A model generated the notes under the pieces. That model was not told where the DNA came from. It saw only the letters and a list, made by a program, of their open reading frames with translations, and made no database searches. The translations under genes were made by a program, and so were the position numbers. A DNA stretch of 64,000 bases from Brevibacillus humidisoli (GTDB taxonomy: Bacteria > Bacillota > Bacilli > Brevibacillales > Brevibacillaceae), in assembly GCF_020923435.1 (NCBI RefSeq), contig NZ_CP087263.1, forward strand, positions 2,747,970-2,811,969, written 5' to 3'. Positions 52,262 through 61,180 of this stretch are shown here, piece by piece; the stretch's first letter is position 1, and each line of letters begins with the position of its first letter.

Positions 52262-53313
52262 CGCGCTCTCTCCGCAAGGCCATATAAGGCGATAATCTGC
52301 TCGGCATAGTCAGGAACCGGGTCTCCCTGCTCGTGGAGAGCACGTTCGCCGTCGAGCACGGAAACGGTCTTGGCCAGAAAATCGTCAAGGTCGCGATCGG
52401 CAAACAATACCGTCTGCGGCGGTCGAATGTCAGCATCGCTGGCCACCACCGGTACGCCCGAATGCAGGGCCTCGTACACGGAAATGCCGTAGCTGTCACT
52501 GTTTGTCGGCCGCAAAAAGACCGCTGAGCGCTTTAGCAGCGTTTGATACTCCGGCGGTGCATGCAAAAAACAAAACACTTCTGTCAGTCCGCGTTCCGAT
52601 ACTTGCTGCTGCAGCTTTTCGTAGTATACTGGATCGGCGACATGGGTCACGCAGTAAATGATCCGCACATCGCGACGCATCCCGGCGAGCCGCTCTGCCA
52701 GATCGACGATCAGATCGATTCCGTACAAGTCGACACCCTTGTGGTAGGTGCCGACTGCACCATTGGCCAACAGCAGCTTGGTATCCGAACTGGCCAGAAA
52801 CGACGCTACCTCAGGGGAGATGGGAATCTCATCCTGCTGTCCATGAATGAACGGTGGGATGAAGACGATCTTCTCAGGATCAACTCCACAGGCCGCCAGC
52901 CGGTCCACAAACTCTGGATTGACCACAATAAAGCGGTATGCCAGTCGGCTGGTCACCTTCACGATCAACCGCTTTATCCAGGAGAGCGGCTGCTCTTCGC
53001 CGCGCATGTTGTGGACGGTGAAGATCACCCGTTTGCCGCGCAGTGCCAATAAGGATAGCAGCAGTCTCACCTGCCAGCGCAGAAAATGGACGTGAATCAC
53101 ATCTTCCCGGCAGCCAAACAGATAGCGGAGCGCCCATGTTTCAATCTTGCCGGTATACTTCACGTCCCGATCTTTTTCACCCGTTGTGTTGTCATAGATG
53201 GTAACGGGGATACCCCGCGCGTCCAAAGCCCGACAGAGGCGTTGGATGTGAACGGATATCCCCCCTACCGGCGGCGGGTAGACACCCACCTGAGCCAGTT
53301 TACGCTGTTTCAT
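52258..53313 (-). CDS. Glycosyltransferase family 4
   Basis: A 351-residue GT-B enzyme. The N-terminal QVGVYPPPVGGISVHIQRLC is the acceptor-domain glycine loop, and the C-terminal domain has the nucleotide-sugar motif SDSYGISVYEALHSGVPVVASD with the catalytic glutamate pair region. The ATG is set at the AGGAG-preceded position. It overlaps the next gene by 4 bases and the upstream O-antigen-ligase-like gene by 14 bases. Sugar specificity cannot be told. Confidence 0.88.
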   Translation of the reverse strand: MKQRKLAQVGVYPPPVGGISVHIQRLCRALDARGIPVTIYDNTTGEKDRDVKYTGKIETWALRYLFGCREDVIHVHFLRWQVRLLLSLLALRGKRVIFTVHNMRGEEQPLSWIKRLIVKVTSRLAYRFIVVNPEFVDRLAACGVDPEKIVFIPPFIHGQQDEIPISPEVASFLASSDTKLLLANGAVGTYHKGVDLYGIDLIVDLAERLAGMRRDVRIIYCVTHVADPVYYEKLQQQVSERGLTEVFCFLHAPPEYQTLLKRSAVFLRPTNSDSYGISVYEALHSGVPVVASDADIRPPQTVLFADRDLDDFLAKTVSVLDGERALHEQGDPVPDYAEQIIALYGLAERAR

Positions 53314-54637
53314 TCTCCCGACGCTCCTGTCGCAGAATGATCTCAATCGCGCCAATTGCGGCAGCGATCAGCCAAAACGCCATCATCACCCGGTAATCGT
53401 GGAACACATCCTCGGTCATGCCGGCGGCTGCCAGCCCGATCAAACTGGCAAACAATCCGATCCCCCAGATGGAAAGGCGTTTTTGCAGCCGGTTGGCCGC
53501 CACCGCAAAGCTAGTCTTCACTAATTGATAAAACAGGAATAGGAGTGAGCCGATTCCCAAAATCCCGCCGGTAACGAACGACTGAATCCAGATATTATGA
53601 AAGTGGAACACGTTTACCTGCGGCATCTGATAGTCGACATAGACTCGGTTAAAGGTTGTCGTGTCCATGCCGATCCCTGTGACCCAATAGTCGCGGATAA
53701 TGGCTAGAGCAGACAACCATGCCTGCAGTCGCCACTGGCCGGAGGTATCCTCAAACGGATCGGCGATCGATGCGATCCGCTGCTTGATCACATCCGGGAT
53801 CAGATCAAACAAAACGGCAACGACCAAGAGAAGCATACCGGTCAGGATCAGTTTCCGGTCGATCTTGAGCAGGATCAGCACGAACGCAATAGCCGCTGCC
53901 AGCCAGGCCCCTCGCGAAAAGGTGAGCAGCAGCGCCAGTGCTGTCAATCCAAACAGCACAGCGACCAGACATTTCTGCTTAAAGTCACGCACATAGTAGA
54001 TCAGCACAAACGCCAATGGCATGACCAACAGCAAAAACTGAGAAAAAATGTTAGGGTTGCCGAATGTGGCATACACCCGTTTATCCAACAGCGGGTTGGT
54101 TTCCCGGTCCACCCACTTGCCTGGCATCGAGTCCAACAGGAAATACTGCGCCAATCCGTACACAGAGATCAATGCACCGGAGATGACAAAACAAAGCAGG
54201 AAGCGATACAGCACCTGCTTCGATCCGATCATCAGCATCATCACCACCAGCAAGATCAGACTGGGGATGTAGTACAGCACGTATTCCCCGAGACTTTCCC
54301 GCAGATTCACTGACGTAACCGCAGTGATTCCGACCGCTAGGATGAAGAAGGCGGAGGCGAAAAACACTTTGCTGGTCAGTACCTGCTTCAACCGCTGCTT
54401 ATCCACTCCATCCAGCAGGAGCAAAAAAATCAGCACCAGCAGGAAGAACATCAGCGGACGGTAGGTCATGAAGGGAAACGAAAGGGCGAACAGGTACAAG
54501 GCATATTCCTTTTTATATATCCCTGCGAGATAAAAGGCAGCGTACAGGGTAAGCTCCATCGTAAACTCCACTTTCCCCTGGACAACCCCAAAGGCAATCA
54601 ACAGCAGGGCGGGTAAAACGATTTTCCAGTTATACAT
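53300..54637 (-). CDS. O-antigen ligase/polymerase-like membrane protein
   Basis: A 445-residue protein with 11-12 membrane helices and a large loop near residues 290-350. The loop contains the pattern RLQAWLSALAIIRDYWVTGIGMDT, typical of the Wzy/WaaL O-antigen ligase family, whose conserved arginine and histidine act in glycan transfer. It probably polymerises or ligates the surface polysaccharide made by the operon. Confidence 0.85.
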   Translation of the reverse strand: MYNWKIVLPALLLIAFGVVQGKVEFTMELTLYAAFYLAGIYKKEYALYLFALSFPFMTYRPLMFFLLVLIFLLLLDGVDKQRLKQVLTSKVFFASAFFILAVGITAVTSVNLRESLGEYVLYYIPSLILLVVMMLMIGSKQVLYRFLLCFVISGALISVYGLAQYFLLDSMPGKWVDRETNPLLDKRVYATFGNPNIFSQFLLLVMPLAFVLIYYVRDFKQKCLVAVLFGLTALALLLTFSRGAWLAAAIAFVLILLKIDRKLILTGMLLLVVAVLFDLIPDVIKQRIASIADPFEDTSGQWRLQAWLSALAIIRDYWVTGIGMDTTTFNRVYVDYQMPQVNVFHFHNIWIQSFVTGGILGIGSLLFLFYQLVKTSFAVAANRLQKRLSIWGIGLFASLIGLAAAGMTEDVFHDYRVMMAFWLIAAAIGAIEIILRQERRENETA

Positions 54638-54642
54638 ACCCT

Positions 54643-54945
54643 TTACTCCTCGTCTTCATCATGGTTCCATAGTTCGATACAGATGCGGACGGGCCAACTG
54701 CCGGTCAACCATCCCTGCTTGTTGTAATACTTCACCACGAACAGGATACTGCCCGCTACGACGGAGCCAATGGTAAACAAAAGGGAGAAGATATATCCCT
54801 CAAACATCAACTGAACGATCATGTGTATCAAGGTGGTGACAAAGGCGACAATACTGACAAATGCCCAATACGGATGGGCGGCCAGCAATGCCTGCAGCCG
54901 CTGCTGCCAGGATGTGCGAATGACTTGCTCAATCCATTCGATCAT
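54643..54945 (-). CDS. Small membrane protein in the polysaccharide operon
   Basis: A 100-residue protein with three hydrophobic segments (AFVSIVAFVTTLIHMIVQL, IFSLLFTIGSVVAGSILFVV and the start) and an acidic tail DEDEE. Stop and start codons abut with both neighbours, so it is an integral part of the operon. No family recognised; it may assist the polymerase. Confidence 0.65.
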   Translation of the reverse strand: MIEWIEQVIRTSWQQRLQALLAAHPYWAFVSIVAFVTTLIHMIVQLMFEGYIFSLLFTIGSVVAGSILFVVKYYNKQGWLTGSWPVRICIELWNHDEDEE

Positions 54946-55436
54946 CAGCCGTTCCCCTCCTTCTTGTCCTCAATCCCAATAACCCGCGTTTTGATCGAAG
55001 CGTGATTGGTCCATAGAGGAAGGTATTGGTTTAGTTCGACGACACCGTTGTGGATCAGGACATTGCCGTACGGCGAACGGGACGTGGTTGCTTCAATCGT
55101 GACAAACACGTCGTAATGTTCAGGTGCTGTGCCGATCTTGGTCCTACCAGTAGCCTGATCGACTGCAGGCATCTTGGCCGGTTTGGCCTCAACATCGACG
55201 ATCTTGCCGAACAATTGATTGATGTCATTTTTTTTAAAGACGTGATCACCGACGAGTACGGCATCAGCGATGAACTTCTCCACACCCTCCGCCGAGACGG
55301 TGATGAGCGTTTGACGAGGGCCTTCTCCCAACTCGGAGCGAATTGCCAATTTTTCCCCTGTCACCCAACCGAGCACGATAACCAACAAAATAATCAGAAC
55401 CAACCGGGCAGGTCGAATCCGGATCGACTTTTGCAT
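54945..55436 (-). CDS. DUF4330-like membrane-anchored protein (second copy)
   Basis: A 163-residue protein with one N-terminal membrane helix (LVLIILLVIVLGWVTG) and an extracytoplasmic beta-rich domain of the DUF4330 type. It is a distant paralogue of the adjacent upstream gene: both have the pattern of a helix, a strand-rich start, then DVFVTIEATTSRSPYGNVLI- and VYITVEGKAS-type segments. Function unknown. It may be an assembly or scaffold part of the polymer export machinery. Confidence 0.7.
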   Translation of the reverse strand: MQKSIRIRPARLVLIILLVIVLGWVTGEKLAIRSELGEGPRQTLITVSAEGVEKFIADAVLVGDHVFKKNDINQLFGKIVDVEAKPAKMPAVDQATGRTKIGTAPEHYDVFVTIEATTSRSPYGNVLIHNGVVELNQYLPLWTNHASIKTRVIGIEDKKEGNG

Positions 55437-55454
55437 GGGCTCTTCACCCTCTCG

Positions 55455-55943
55455 TTACTTTTGTTGCACCTTGGAGATGACGCTAAACATCGTAAAGCTT
55501 GTCCCTTTGATCTTTAGTTCGTGCCCAGCCAATAGCGGTGTATTGCCGGCATGCGGAATGTTGTTGACCAGGCTGGCTTTCCCCTCTACCGTAATGTAGA
55601 CGCTGAACTTGTCGGGAATCTTGCTGATTACGGTTCGTCCGTCAGCGGTGGAAACAAGGTTGATGGCATCGTTGACCTGAATGTCTACAATCTTGCCGAT
55701 GACGTCGTTGGTATCGAGTGAGCGAATCGTGTCGCCTTCCTTTATATTCTCAATTACAAACGGATACAGCGCATTTCCATAAAATTGTACGGATACGTTT
55801 TTCTCAGGGGCATTGATCACCACTTCCCCCTGGGTCATTTTATAGGCGCCAAACGCCACCGCCCCCAAGACAACGAGAATCAGCAGAAAATCGATTAGGT
55901 TTACTTTTCCGAAGAGTCGGCCTTGGTTGTCAATCAGGCGCAT
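55455..55943 (-). CDS. DUF4330 domain protein (first copy)
   Basis: A 162-residue DUF4330 protein: MRLIDNQGRLFGKVNLIDFLL is the family N-terminus, followed by one membrane helix and an extracytoplasmic beta domain containing DTIRSLDTNDVIGKIVDIQV. It is the first gene of the minus-strand polysaccharide operon. The family co-occurs with polysaccharide genes in Firmicutes; its function is not established to my knowledge. Confidence 0.85.
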   Translation of the reverse strand: MRLIDNQGRLFGKVNLIDFLLILVVLGAVAFGAYKMTQGEVVINAPEKNVSVQFYGNALYPFVIENIKEGDTIRSLDTNDVIGKIVDIQVNDAINLVSTADGRTVISKIPDKFSVYITVEGKASLVNNIPHAGNTPLLAGHELKIKGTSFTMFSVISKVQQK

Positions 55944-56197
55944 CTTGTTTCCTCCTTTAAGAACGGTTCATTTACCAACATTTCCGAAAAACTCACTTGT
56001 TTACCATACCATATCTGTAGCCGAAAGAAAATCCAGCCAAAGGACAAATCTCGAAAGAAAAATCACCCTTTTTGTCTGATGCTGACAAATCACGTCTAAA
56101 TATGCAACTTCTCCACCCGAACCCCCGACAAAAGGGAGAATGGGTGTAGAATCGACGGTCCGCCAATCATAGCATAGAGAAAAAGGAGCGTGGTCCA

Positions 56198-56803
56198 TTG
56201 AGATATAACGGACTTGTCGCCAGCATCACCGAACAGGTCATCAGGAGGCCACCGATCACCTTTCGCTATCCGCGGGTCGCAGGGCTGCCTGCTAGCGCTG
56301 TAGAACGGCGCATCAACGCAGCCATCCAGCAGCTTGTCCTCTCCATGATTCGCCAGCAGAACGTCCCAGGGCTGCAGTATCTAACCGGTACGTACATGCT
56401 TCCCGTCAATCGGAGGGGCGTACTAAGCGTGGTGTTTGATACGGACAGCTATTCCGGAGGCGCCCACGGCATGCAGTACAAACGATCGCTCACCTTTAGC
56501 TTGCGGACTGGAAGAATCTATCAGTTGGCTGACCTGTTCCTGCCCGGCAGCGACTGGAAGAGACGGATCGATGCCTATATCAGACGGCAGATCGAGGCCC
56601 AAAACATCCCGCTGATTGCCCCTTTTCGCGGAATAGGCAGCGATCAGCCGTTCTACCTGACGCAACATGCCCTTGTCATCTACTTTCAACTCTATGAGTA
56701 CACCCCGTATGCTTACGGGTTCCCTCTATTTGCCATGCCCTACACGCTGTTCCGCGACATCGTCAACCCCGGCGGACCGATCGCCAGGCTAATGCGGGCG
56801 TAA
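56198..56803 (+). CDS. DUF3298/DUF4163 (RsiV-like) domain protein
   Basis: A 201-residue protein with TTG start behind AAAAGGAG. It has FRYPRVAGLPASAVERRINAAIQ (DUF4163-like), then DTDSYSGGAHGMQYKRSLTFSLRTGRIYQLADLF and QPFYLTQHALVIYFQLYEYTPYAYG (DUF3298). This is the RsiV/lysozyme-binding type domain. Unlike RsiV it has no membrane helix or signal peptide, so it would be cytoplasmic. Single gene with its own terminator. Role unknown. Confidence 0.82.
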   Translation: MRYNGLVASITEQVIRRPPITFRYPRVAGLPASAVERRINAAIQQLVLSMIRQQNVPGLQYLTGTYMLPVNRRGVLSVVFDTDSYSGGAHGMQYKRSLTFSLRTGRIYQLADLFLPGSDWKRRIDAYIRRQIEAQNIPLIAPFRGIGSDQPFYLTQHALVIYFQLYEYTPYAYGFPLFAMPYTLFRDIVNPGGPIARLMRA

Positions 56804-56806
56804 AAG

Positions 56807-56844
56807 AAGACTGTTGCCACGACATGCCAGCAACAGTCTTTTTT
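56807..56844 (+). terminator. Terminator of the DUF3298 gene
   Basis: Perfect 10-bp stem AAGACTGTTG / CAACAGTCTT followed by TTTTCTG, starting a few bases after the stop codon. It may also serve the convergent glycosyltransferase gene. Confidence 0.88.
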
Positions 56845-56906
56845 CTGTGCATGGATGGGTCACACCAACTGCTGAAGCAACCTGCTCATTGTGAACACAG
56901 GAATCC

Positions 56907-58274
56907 CTAGTCCTGAGCCTCAATCAATTCATCCATCAATCGGGCCAACTGCCTCGCCTGCTCCCGTCGTTCATAAGGCTTGACTCGCTCAGCCATATCG
57001 TCAGCCGGCAGACGGATATCCGTGATGCTGGCTGACGACTGCCGCTCACGCCGCCATGCTTCATATAGCTGCAAATAGGCCTGTTTGATCGCGGCCTTGT
57101 CCGTAGGATCAGCCACCTGCCCCAGTCCAAAGCGCTCGATAATCTCTGTCGCTTCTCCCGGCATGTTGAGCGCCAAAATCGGCTTGCCGACGCCCATATA
57201 TTCATACAGCTTGCCAGGAATATAGGCGCCTGCGTCTGGGGATACATCGCTGACCAGCAGCAGCGTATCGGCGCTCTTCATCAGGCCGAGCGCCTCTTTG
57301 TGCGGCAGATTGCCCAATACTTCTACGACGTCGCTCAACCCCAGACGTTTCACACAGTCGACGTTGTCCGAATAACCGGGATAATCAAACACACCGGCAA
57401 ACGACAGCAGGATCTCGTCGCGCTGAACCCGTCCTTCGTCGATCAATTCTTTGACCGCTTCCAACAGGAGCCGGGGATTTCGCTTCTGATAGAAGATTCC
57501 GGCATAGACCGCCCTGAACTTCTCGTCAGTTCTCGGCACCTCCCCCAAATGGGCAAAGTCAGCGCGGTCAAACCCGTTGTAGATCAACTCCAACCGCTTG
57601 ATCAGCGATCCATACTTTTGGCGAAAGTTCTCCGCAAAGGTAGCGGTCACCGTTGTCAGCGCATCGGCACGCTCCATCACCCGGGCTTCCATCCGCTCTT
57701 CCAGCCGCTCGCGCCAGAGAATCCCGGAGCGGTGCATGTTCTGTGTCCAGGGGTCGCGGAAATCGACGATCCACTTACAAGGAAACGACTCCGCCAGTTT
57801 CAGCGCGACGAGATGGTCGGTAGCGGGGCCGGAAGTGGAGAAGATCACATCGATTTTCTCTCGGCGCATGATCTCCCGCCCCAGTCTGACCGCGGCAGGG
57901 TACCAGAGTATGTTTTCGTCGGGTATTAGCAGGTAAGGCTTTGCTTTCTTTAATACAGAGACCACCTGCTGTTTGATCCGTTCAGTCAAGGACGGATGGC
58001 TGCCAGATGGCCTCCCGGCGTCCGTCGCCTGCGCTGGCGCCGGTTTGGGCAGCAGCGGGATCTCTTTGGCCCGATAAATCTTCACCTGTTCCGGAACTTC
58101 AGCAAGCAGGGAGCGATCCAGCGTCGCATGATAACTGGGATCGACCGTCAATACGTGGACGTTCCAGCCAAACTCGCCCAGATACTTAGCCATCTTCAGC
58201 GGTCTTGGCACTCCGCCGCCGCCAATCGGCGGAAAAGCGTATGCGATCATCAGCACATGTTTGTTTCTCGTCAT
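56907..58274 (-). CDS. Glycosyltransferase family 4 (WcaI-like)
   Basis: A 455-residue GT-B glycosyltransferase. The N-terminal MIAYAFPPIGGGGVPRPLKMAKYL matches WcaI/FnlC-type GT4 enzymes. The middle has VIFSTSGPATDHLVALKL and WIVDFRDPW, the C-terminal domain YIPGKLYEYMGVGKPILALN. The ATG is set where GAGGAAG lies 6 bases upstream. It is divergent from another GT4 gene. It builds a surface polysaccharide; donor and acceptor are unknown. Confidence 0.88.
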   Translation of the reverse strand: MTRNKHVLMIAYAFPPIGGGGVPRPLKMAKYLGEFGWNVHVLTVDPSYHATLDRSLLAEVPEQVKIYRAKEIPLLPKPAPAQATDAGRPSGSHPSLTERIKQQVVSVLKKAKPYLLIPDENILWYPAAVRLGREIMRREKIDVIFSTSGPATDHLVALKLAESFPCKWIVDFRDPWTQNMHRSGILWRERLEERMEARVMERADALTTVTATFAENFRQKYGSLIKRLELIYNGFDRADFAHLGEVPRTDEKFRAVYAGIFYQKRNPRLLLEAVKELIDEGRVQRDEILLSFAGVFDYPGYSDNVDCVKRLGLSDVVEVLGNLPHKEALGLMKSADTLLLVSDVSPDAGAYIPGKLYEYMGVGKPILALNMPGEATEIIERFGLGQVADPTDKAAIKQAYLQLYEAWRRERQSSASITDIRLPADDMAERVKPYERREQARQLARLMDELIEAQD

Positions 58275-58331
58275 CGTATCTTCCTCATCCAGTAAAATAA
58301 CCGCTATTACCATACCACAAGTCTCACTTTA

Positions 58332-58360
58332 TTGCGAATCCCCTGACCATCTGCTATAGT
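58332..58360 (+). promoter_or_regulatory. SigA-like promoter of the glycosyltransferase-epimerase pair
   Basis: TTGCGA (58332-58337), 17-base spacer, TATAGT (58355-58360), 35 bases before the ATG. Confidence 0.65.
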
Positions 58361-58394
58361 GAAAATGGTTTGTTGGAAAGGTTCGGTGGATCAA

Positions 58395-59561
58395 ATGAAC
58401 AACAAAACGCGCGTCCTCCACGTGATCGGCGGAGGAGAATTTGGAGGAGCCGAACAGCATATTCTCAACCTTCTATCGTCCGTTCCCGGAGACGAAATTG
58501 AGGCCCAGGTGGTCTGTTTCTATGATTCCGTCTTTGCCGGCAAACTGCGTGAGGCAGGGATTCCTGTGGTTGCGCTGAGCCAATACGGACGTTTTGACGT
58601 GCGGCTGCTGGGCGGACTCTCCCAGGTGATCCGCAAGTACCAGCCGGACATTGTCCATTCGCACGGGGTAAAAGCCAACCTTTTTGCACGGCTGGCCTCC
58701 ATCCGCAAGGTGCCGGCCATCCTGACCACGGTCCACAGCTACCTGCGTTATGACTATGTCCATCCGCTCGCCTTCCTGATCGTCTCGATCCTGGAAAAGG
58801 CGACTCGCCCGCTTAATGATTACTACATCGCGGTTAGCGCCGCGATTCGGAACATTTTACATAAAGAAGGCATACAGGACGAGAAGATCAGTTTGATCTA
58901 CAACGGAATTCAGATTGCGCCATTTCGCCAAACGGAGCAGCGCGACACCGACCGGGCCCGGTTGCTGAGTGAATGGGGCCTGCCGCCCGATACCCTGGTC
59001 TATGGCACGGTCGCCCGTTTTGTCCCGGTTAAAGGGTTGACCTATATGATTGAAGCGTTTGCCGAAACCGCCAAACGGCTCGCCCCTGCTCCCTGCCATC
59101 TGGTGATGGTCGGTGACGGGCCAGAGCGTCAACTGTTGGAAGAGACAGCACAGCGACTTGGCGTGGGCGACCAGGTGGTGTTCACCGGTTTCCGCAATGA
59201 TATCCCTGCCTGCCTGCATGCCTTTGATACGTTTGTGATGTCATCACTTCATGAGGGCTTGGCCTACACGATCCTGGAGGCGGTCGCCTCGGAGGTGCCG
59301 GTGGTAGCCACGGCGGTTGGGGGCATCAAAGAGTTTGTTGATGACGAAGAGACAGGTCTTTTGGTTCCATCCGCATCGGTCAGCGAATTGGCCCAGGCGA
59401 TGCTGCGCTTCGCTGAGGATCCCGCCCTTCGCGCCCGCCTGTCAGCAGCAGCGTTCCGCAAACTGCTGCAGTCGTATACGATTGAACAGATGACGGCACA
59501 GACCGTCGATCTCTACCACTCGCTGGCCAAAAAGAAGCCGGACAGGAGCGTGAATCCATGA
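58395..59561 (+). CDS. Glycosyltransferase family 4
   Basis: A 388-residue GT4 enzyme. The N-terminal HVIGGGEFGGAEQHILNLL is the typical glycine loop, IVHSHGVKANLFARL the acceptor region, LIYNGIQIAPF follows, and the C-terminal VMSSLHEGLAYTILEAVASEVPVVATAVGG includes the E-x7-E motif. The ATG is at the GGTGG-preceded position. It overlaps the epimerase gene by 4 bases, so the two act in one pathway. Confidence 0.9.
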   Translation: MNNKTRVLHVIGGGEFGGAEQHILNLLSSVPGDEIEAQVVCFYDSVFAGKLREAGIPVVALSQYGRFDVRLLGGLSQVIRKYQPDIVHSHGVKANLFARLASIRKVPAILTTVHSYLRYDYVHPLAFLIVSILEKATRPLNDYYIAVSAAIRNILHKEGIQDEKISLIYNGIQIAPFRQTEQRDTDRARLLSEWGLPPDTLVYGTVARFVPVKGLTYMIEAFAETAKRLAPAPCHLVMVGDGPERQLLEETAQRLGVGDQVVFTGFRNDIPACLHAFDTFVMSSLHEGLAYTILEAVASEVPVVATAVGGIKEFVDDEETGLLVPSASVSELAQAMLRFAEDPALRARLSAAAFRKLLQSYTIEQMTAQTVDLYHSLAKKKPDRSVNP

Positions 59562-60490
59562 ATGTACTGGTTACAGGGGGAGCCGGTTTTATCGGCTCCC
59601 ATCTTGTTGAAAAGCTGCTTGCAGCAGGGCATCGGACAATCGTCGTCGACAACGAAAGCAGCGGCCTGCGGCAGTATGTCCCTGCTGATGCGATCTATTA
59701 CAACCTCGACATCTGTGATGAGCGCCTGCGCGATGTAATCAAAGAGGAGAAGCCGGAGATCATCGTCCATCTGGCGGCACAAAGTGTCGTCCCGGTCTCG
59801 GTACGCGATCCTGCATTAGACGCCCAAATCAATATCCAGGGATTGATTGGATTGTTGGAAGCAGCCCGACAGCAGCAGGTTCGCAAAGTGATCTACGCTT
59901 CTACCGCAGCTGTCTACGGTGAGCCCGCCAGCGTGCCGATCGTCGAGGAGATGGCCGGCCATCTGCTGTCTCCCTACGCGGTCAGCAAATACGCTGGCGA
60001 AGGGTACCTTGCAGCGTATCATCATCTGTACGGCATAGCTTACACAGCCTTTCGCTTTGCCAACGTGTACGGACCGCGACAGCTGGCCAAATCGGATGGC
60101 GGAGTGGTGGCGATCTTTACGGAACTGATTCGTTATGGCAAAACGCTTACGATCAACGGAGACGGCGAGCAAACCCGCGATTTCATCTTCGTCGGTGATG
60201 TAACCGATGCGATGATCAGAGCTTTCGACAAGGCCGACAACCAGGTGCTTAATCTCAGTACCGGATTGCCTACCTCAATCAATCAACTGATCGATGAACT
60301 GGAGCAGGTTGCCCGGACCCGAGTAGCCCGCGAGTACGGACCGCCGCGTCCCGGCGATATCCGGCACAGTTGTCTGTCCAATGAAAAAATGAAGCAACAG
60401 CTTGCGTGGGAGCCGCGCTATACGCTTCGCCAAGGGCTTGCTGCCACGTGGGAAGGGTACGAATTGGAAAAACCCCCAGGGGAAAAGTGA
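59558..60490 (+). CDS. NAD-dependent sugar epimerase/dehydratase
   Basis: A 310-residue extended SDR. NAD loop TGGAGFIGSHLVEKLL, catalytic STAAVYG and YAVSKYAGE (Tyr/Lys), and FRFANVYGPRQ near the substrate site. Length and motifs fit GalE-type UDP-glucose/UDP-N-acetylglucosamine 4-epimerases. The exact sugar cannot be assigned. It is translationally coupled to the preceding glycosyltransferase. Confidence 0.9.
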   Translation: MNVLVTGGAGFIGSHLVEKLLAAGHRTIVVDNESSGLRQYVPADAIYYNLDICDERLRDVIKEEKPEIIVHLAAQSVVPVSVRDPALDAQINIQGLIGLLEAARQQQVRKVIYASTAAVYGEPASVPIVEEMAGHLLSPYAVSKYAGEGYLAAYHHLYGIAYTAFRFANVYGPRQLAKSDGGVVAIFTELIRYGKTLTINGDGEQTRDFIFVGDVTDAMIRAFDKADNQVLNLSTGLPTSINQLIDELEQVARTRVAREYGPPRPGDIRHSCLSNEKMKQQLAWEPRYTLRQGLAATWEGYELEKPPGEK

Positions 60491-60530
60491 AGTCCCCTGA
60501 CGGTTCTTTGCTTTGGACGAGCATAAGTGG

Positions 60531-60752
60531 AGGGCGAAAGAGAAAAACAGATTCGCTCCGCTCGTGCCAGAGCCGCGGGGAAGCCGGGATGACCGTCTCC
60601 GCTCCAACAAAACGGTACGGCGGCCAAAAGCCCTCAAGGGGCGAATGCATCTCAGGGAAGCAGTCGGCCGCCAAGCGTGTACCGCTTTGTTTCCGCTCCG
60701 ACTCTGTGGGCACTGACAAGGCTTTCGCTCATCTGTTTTTCTCTTTCGCCTC
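60531..60752. repeat. MITE-like inverted repeat element 1
   Basis: Terminal arms GGGCGAAAGAGAAAAACAGAT and its inverse at 60731-60752 differ by one base. Inside lies a second pair, ACAAAACGGTAC with GTACCGCTTTGT, and GGCGGCC with GGCCGCC. The whole 222 bases can fold into one branched hairpin. No target-site duplication was recognised. Confidence 0.6.
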
Positions 60753-60820
60753 GCAACGTTGGCATTAGCCGAGAACGTCGGGAATCTTGGTCTCCTACCT
60801 ATGCCATCACTTATCCATTT

Positions 60821-60860
60821 CGTTAAAAAAATGCAGCCAACTTGCCAAGTTGGCTGCATT
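60821..60860 (-). terminator. Hairpin with poly-T tail, terminator of gbs genes
   Basis: AATGCAGCCAACTT / AAGTTGGCTGCATT, a 14-bp stem with a 3-base loop, followed on the minus strand by TTTTTTTAACG. A strong terminator reading from the gbs side, about 320 bases beyond gbsB. Confidence 0.8.
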
Positions 60861-60889
60861 AGCGTGGGAGACAAAGCCTTGGTCCAGGA

Positions 60890-61094
60890 GGAGAGTCGCT
60901 CTTTTCCGGAAGGAGCGACTTTTGCCAACCAGCCTAGCGGAGCCAATACGCAAGCGGGGGCTTTCGGGCGCAACCCTGCGATACTTCGTAGCTGTACTCC
61001 TTTTGCGACCGCCCGCTTCGGATTGGCGCAGCGGACAGTCCCCGCTTCCCTGCAGGTTGGCAACGGAGCGACTGGAGGAAAAGAGCCACTCTCC
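60890..61094. repeat. MITE-like inverted repeat element 2
   Basis: Arms GGAGAGTCGCTCTTTTCC and GGAAAAGAGCCACTCTCC pair at 17 of 18 positions; inside, TTGCCAACC with GGTTGGCAA and GCCAATACGCAAGCGGG with an inverse copy also pair. The element lies exactly between the two related terminator-like hairpins. Confidence 0.6.
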
Positions 61095-61121
61095 CCGCGC
61101 CGCTCCCCTTTACCTACAGAC

Positions 61122-61154
61122 TAATGCAGCCAACTGACAAAGTTGGCTGCATTA
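61122..61154. repeat. Second copy of the terminator-like hairpin
   Basis: TAATGCAGCCAACT / AGTTGGCTGCATTA, 14-bp perfect stem with a 5-base loop, nearly identical to the hairpin at 60830-60860 but without a T-tract. It lies about 27 bases after the gbsB stop. Confidence 0.75.
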
Positions 61155-61180
61155 CGCATGTGATTTTCTTTTTAACCGTT

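Larger units (their letters stand above)
60491..61180. other. Non-coding region with two large inverted repeats
   Basis: About 690 bases without a gene. All open frames here are low-complexity translations of structured DNA. It holds two imperfect inverted repeats (60531-60752 and 60890-61094) and two near-identical hairpins (60830-60860 and 61122-61154). These suggest small non-autonomous mobile elements, but no transposase or clear target duplication is seen. Confidence 0.6.

Noticed and set aside
60275-61063. 262-codon minus-strand frame over the epimerase end and the inverted repeats
   Set aside because: It mostly translates structured non-coding DNA, has low-complexity sequence and overlaps the real epimerase gene.
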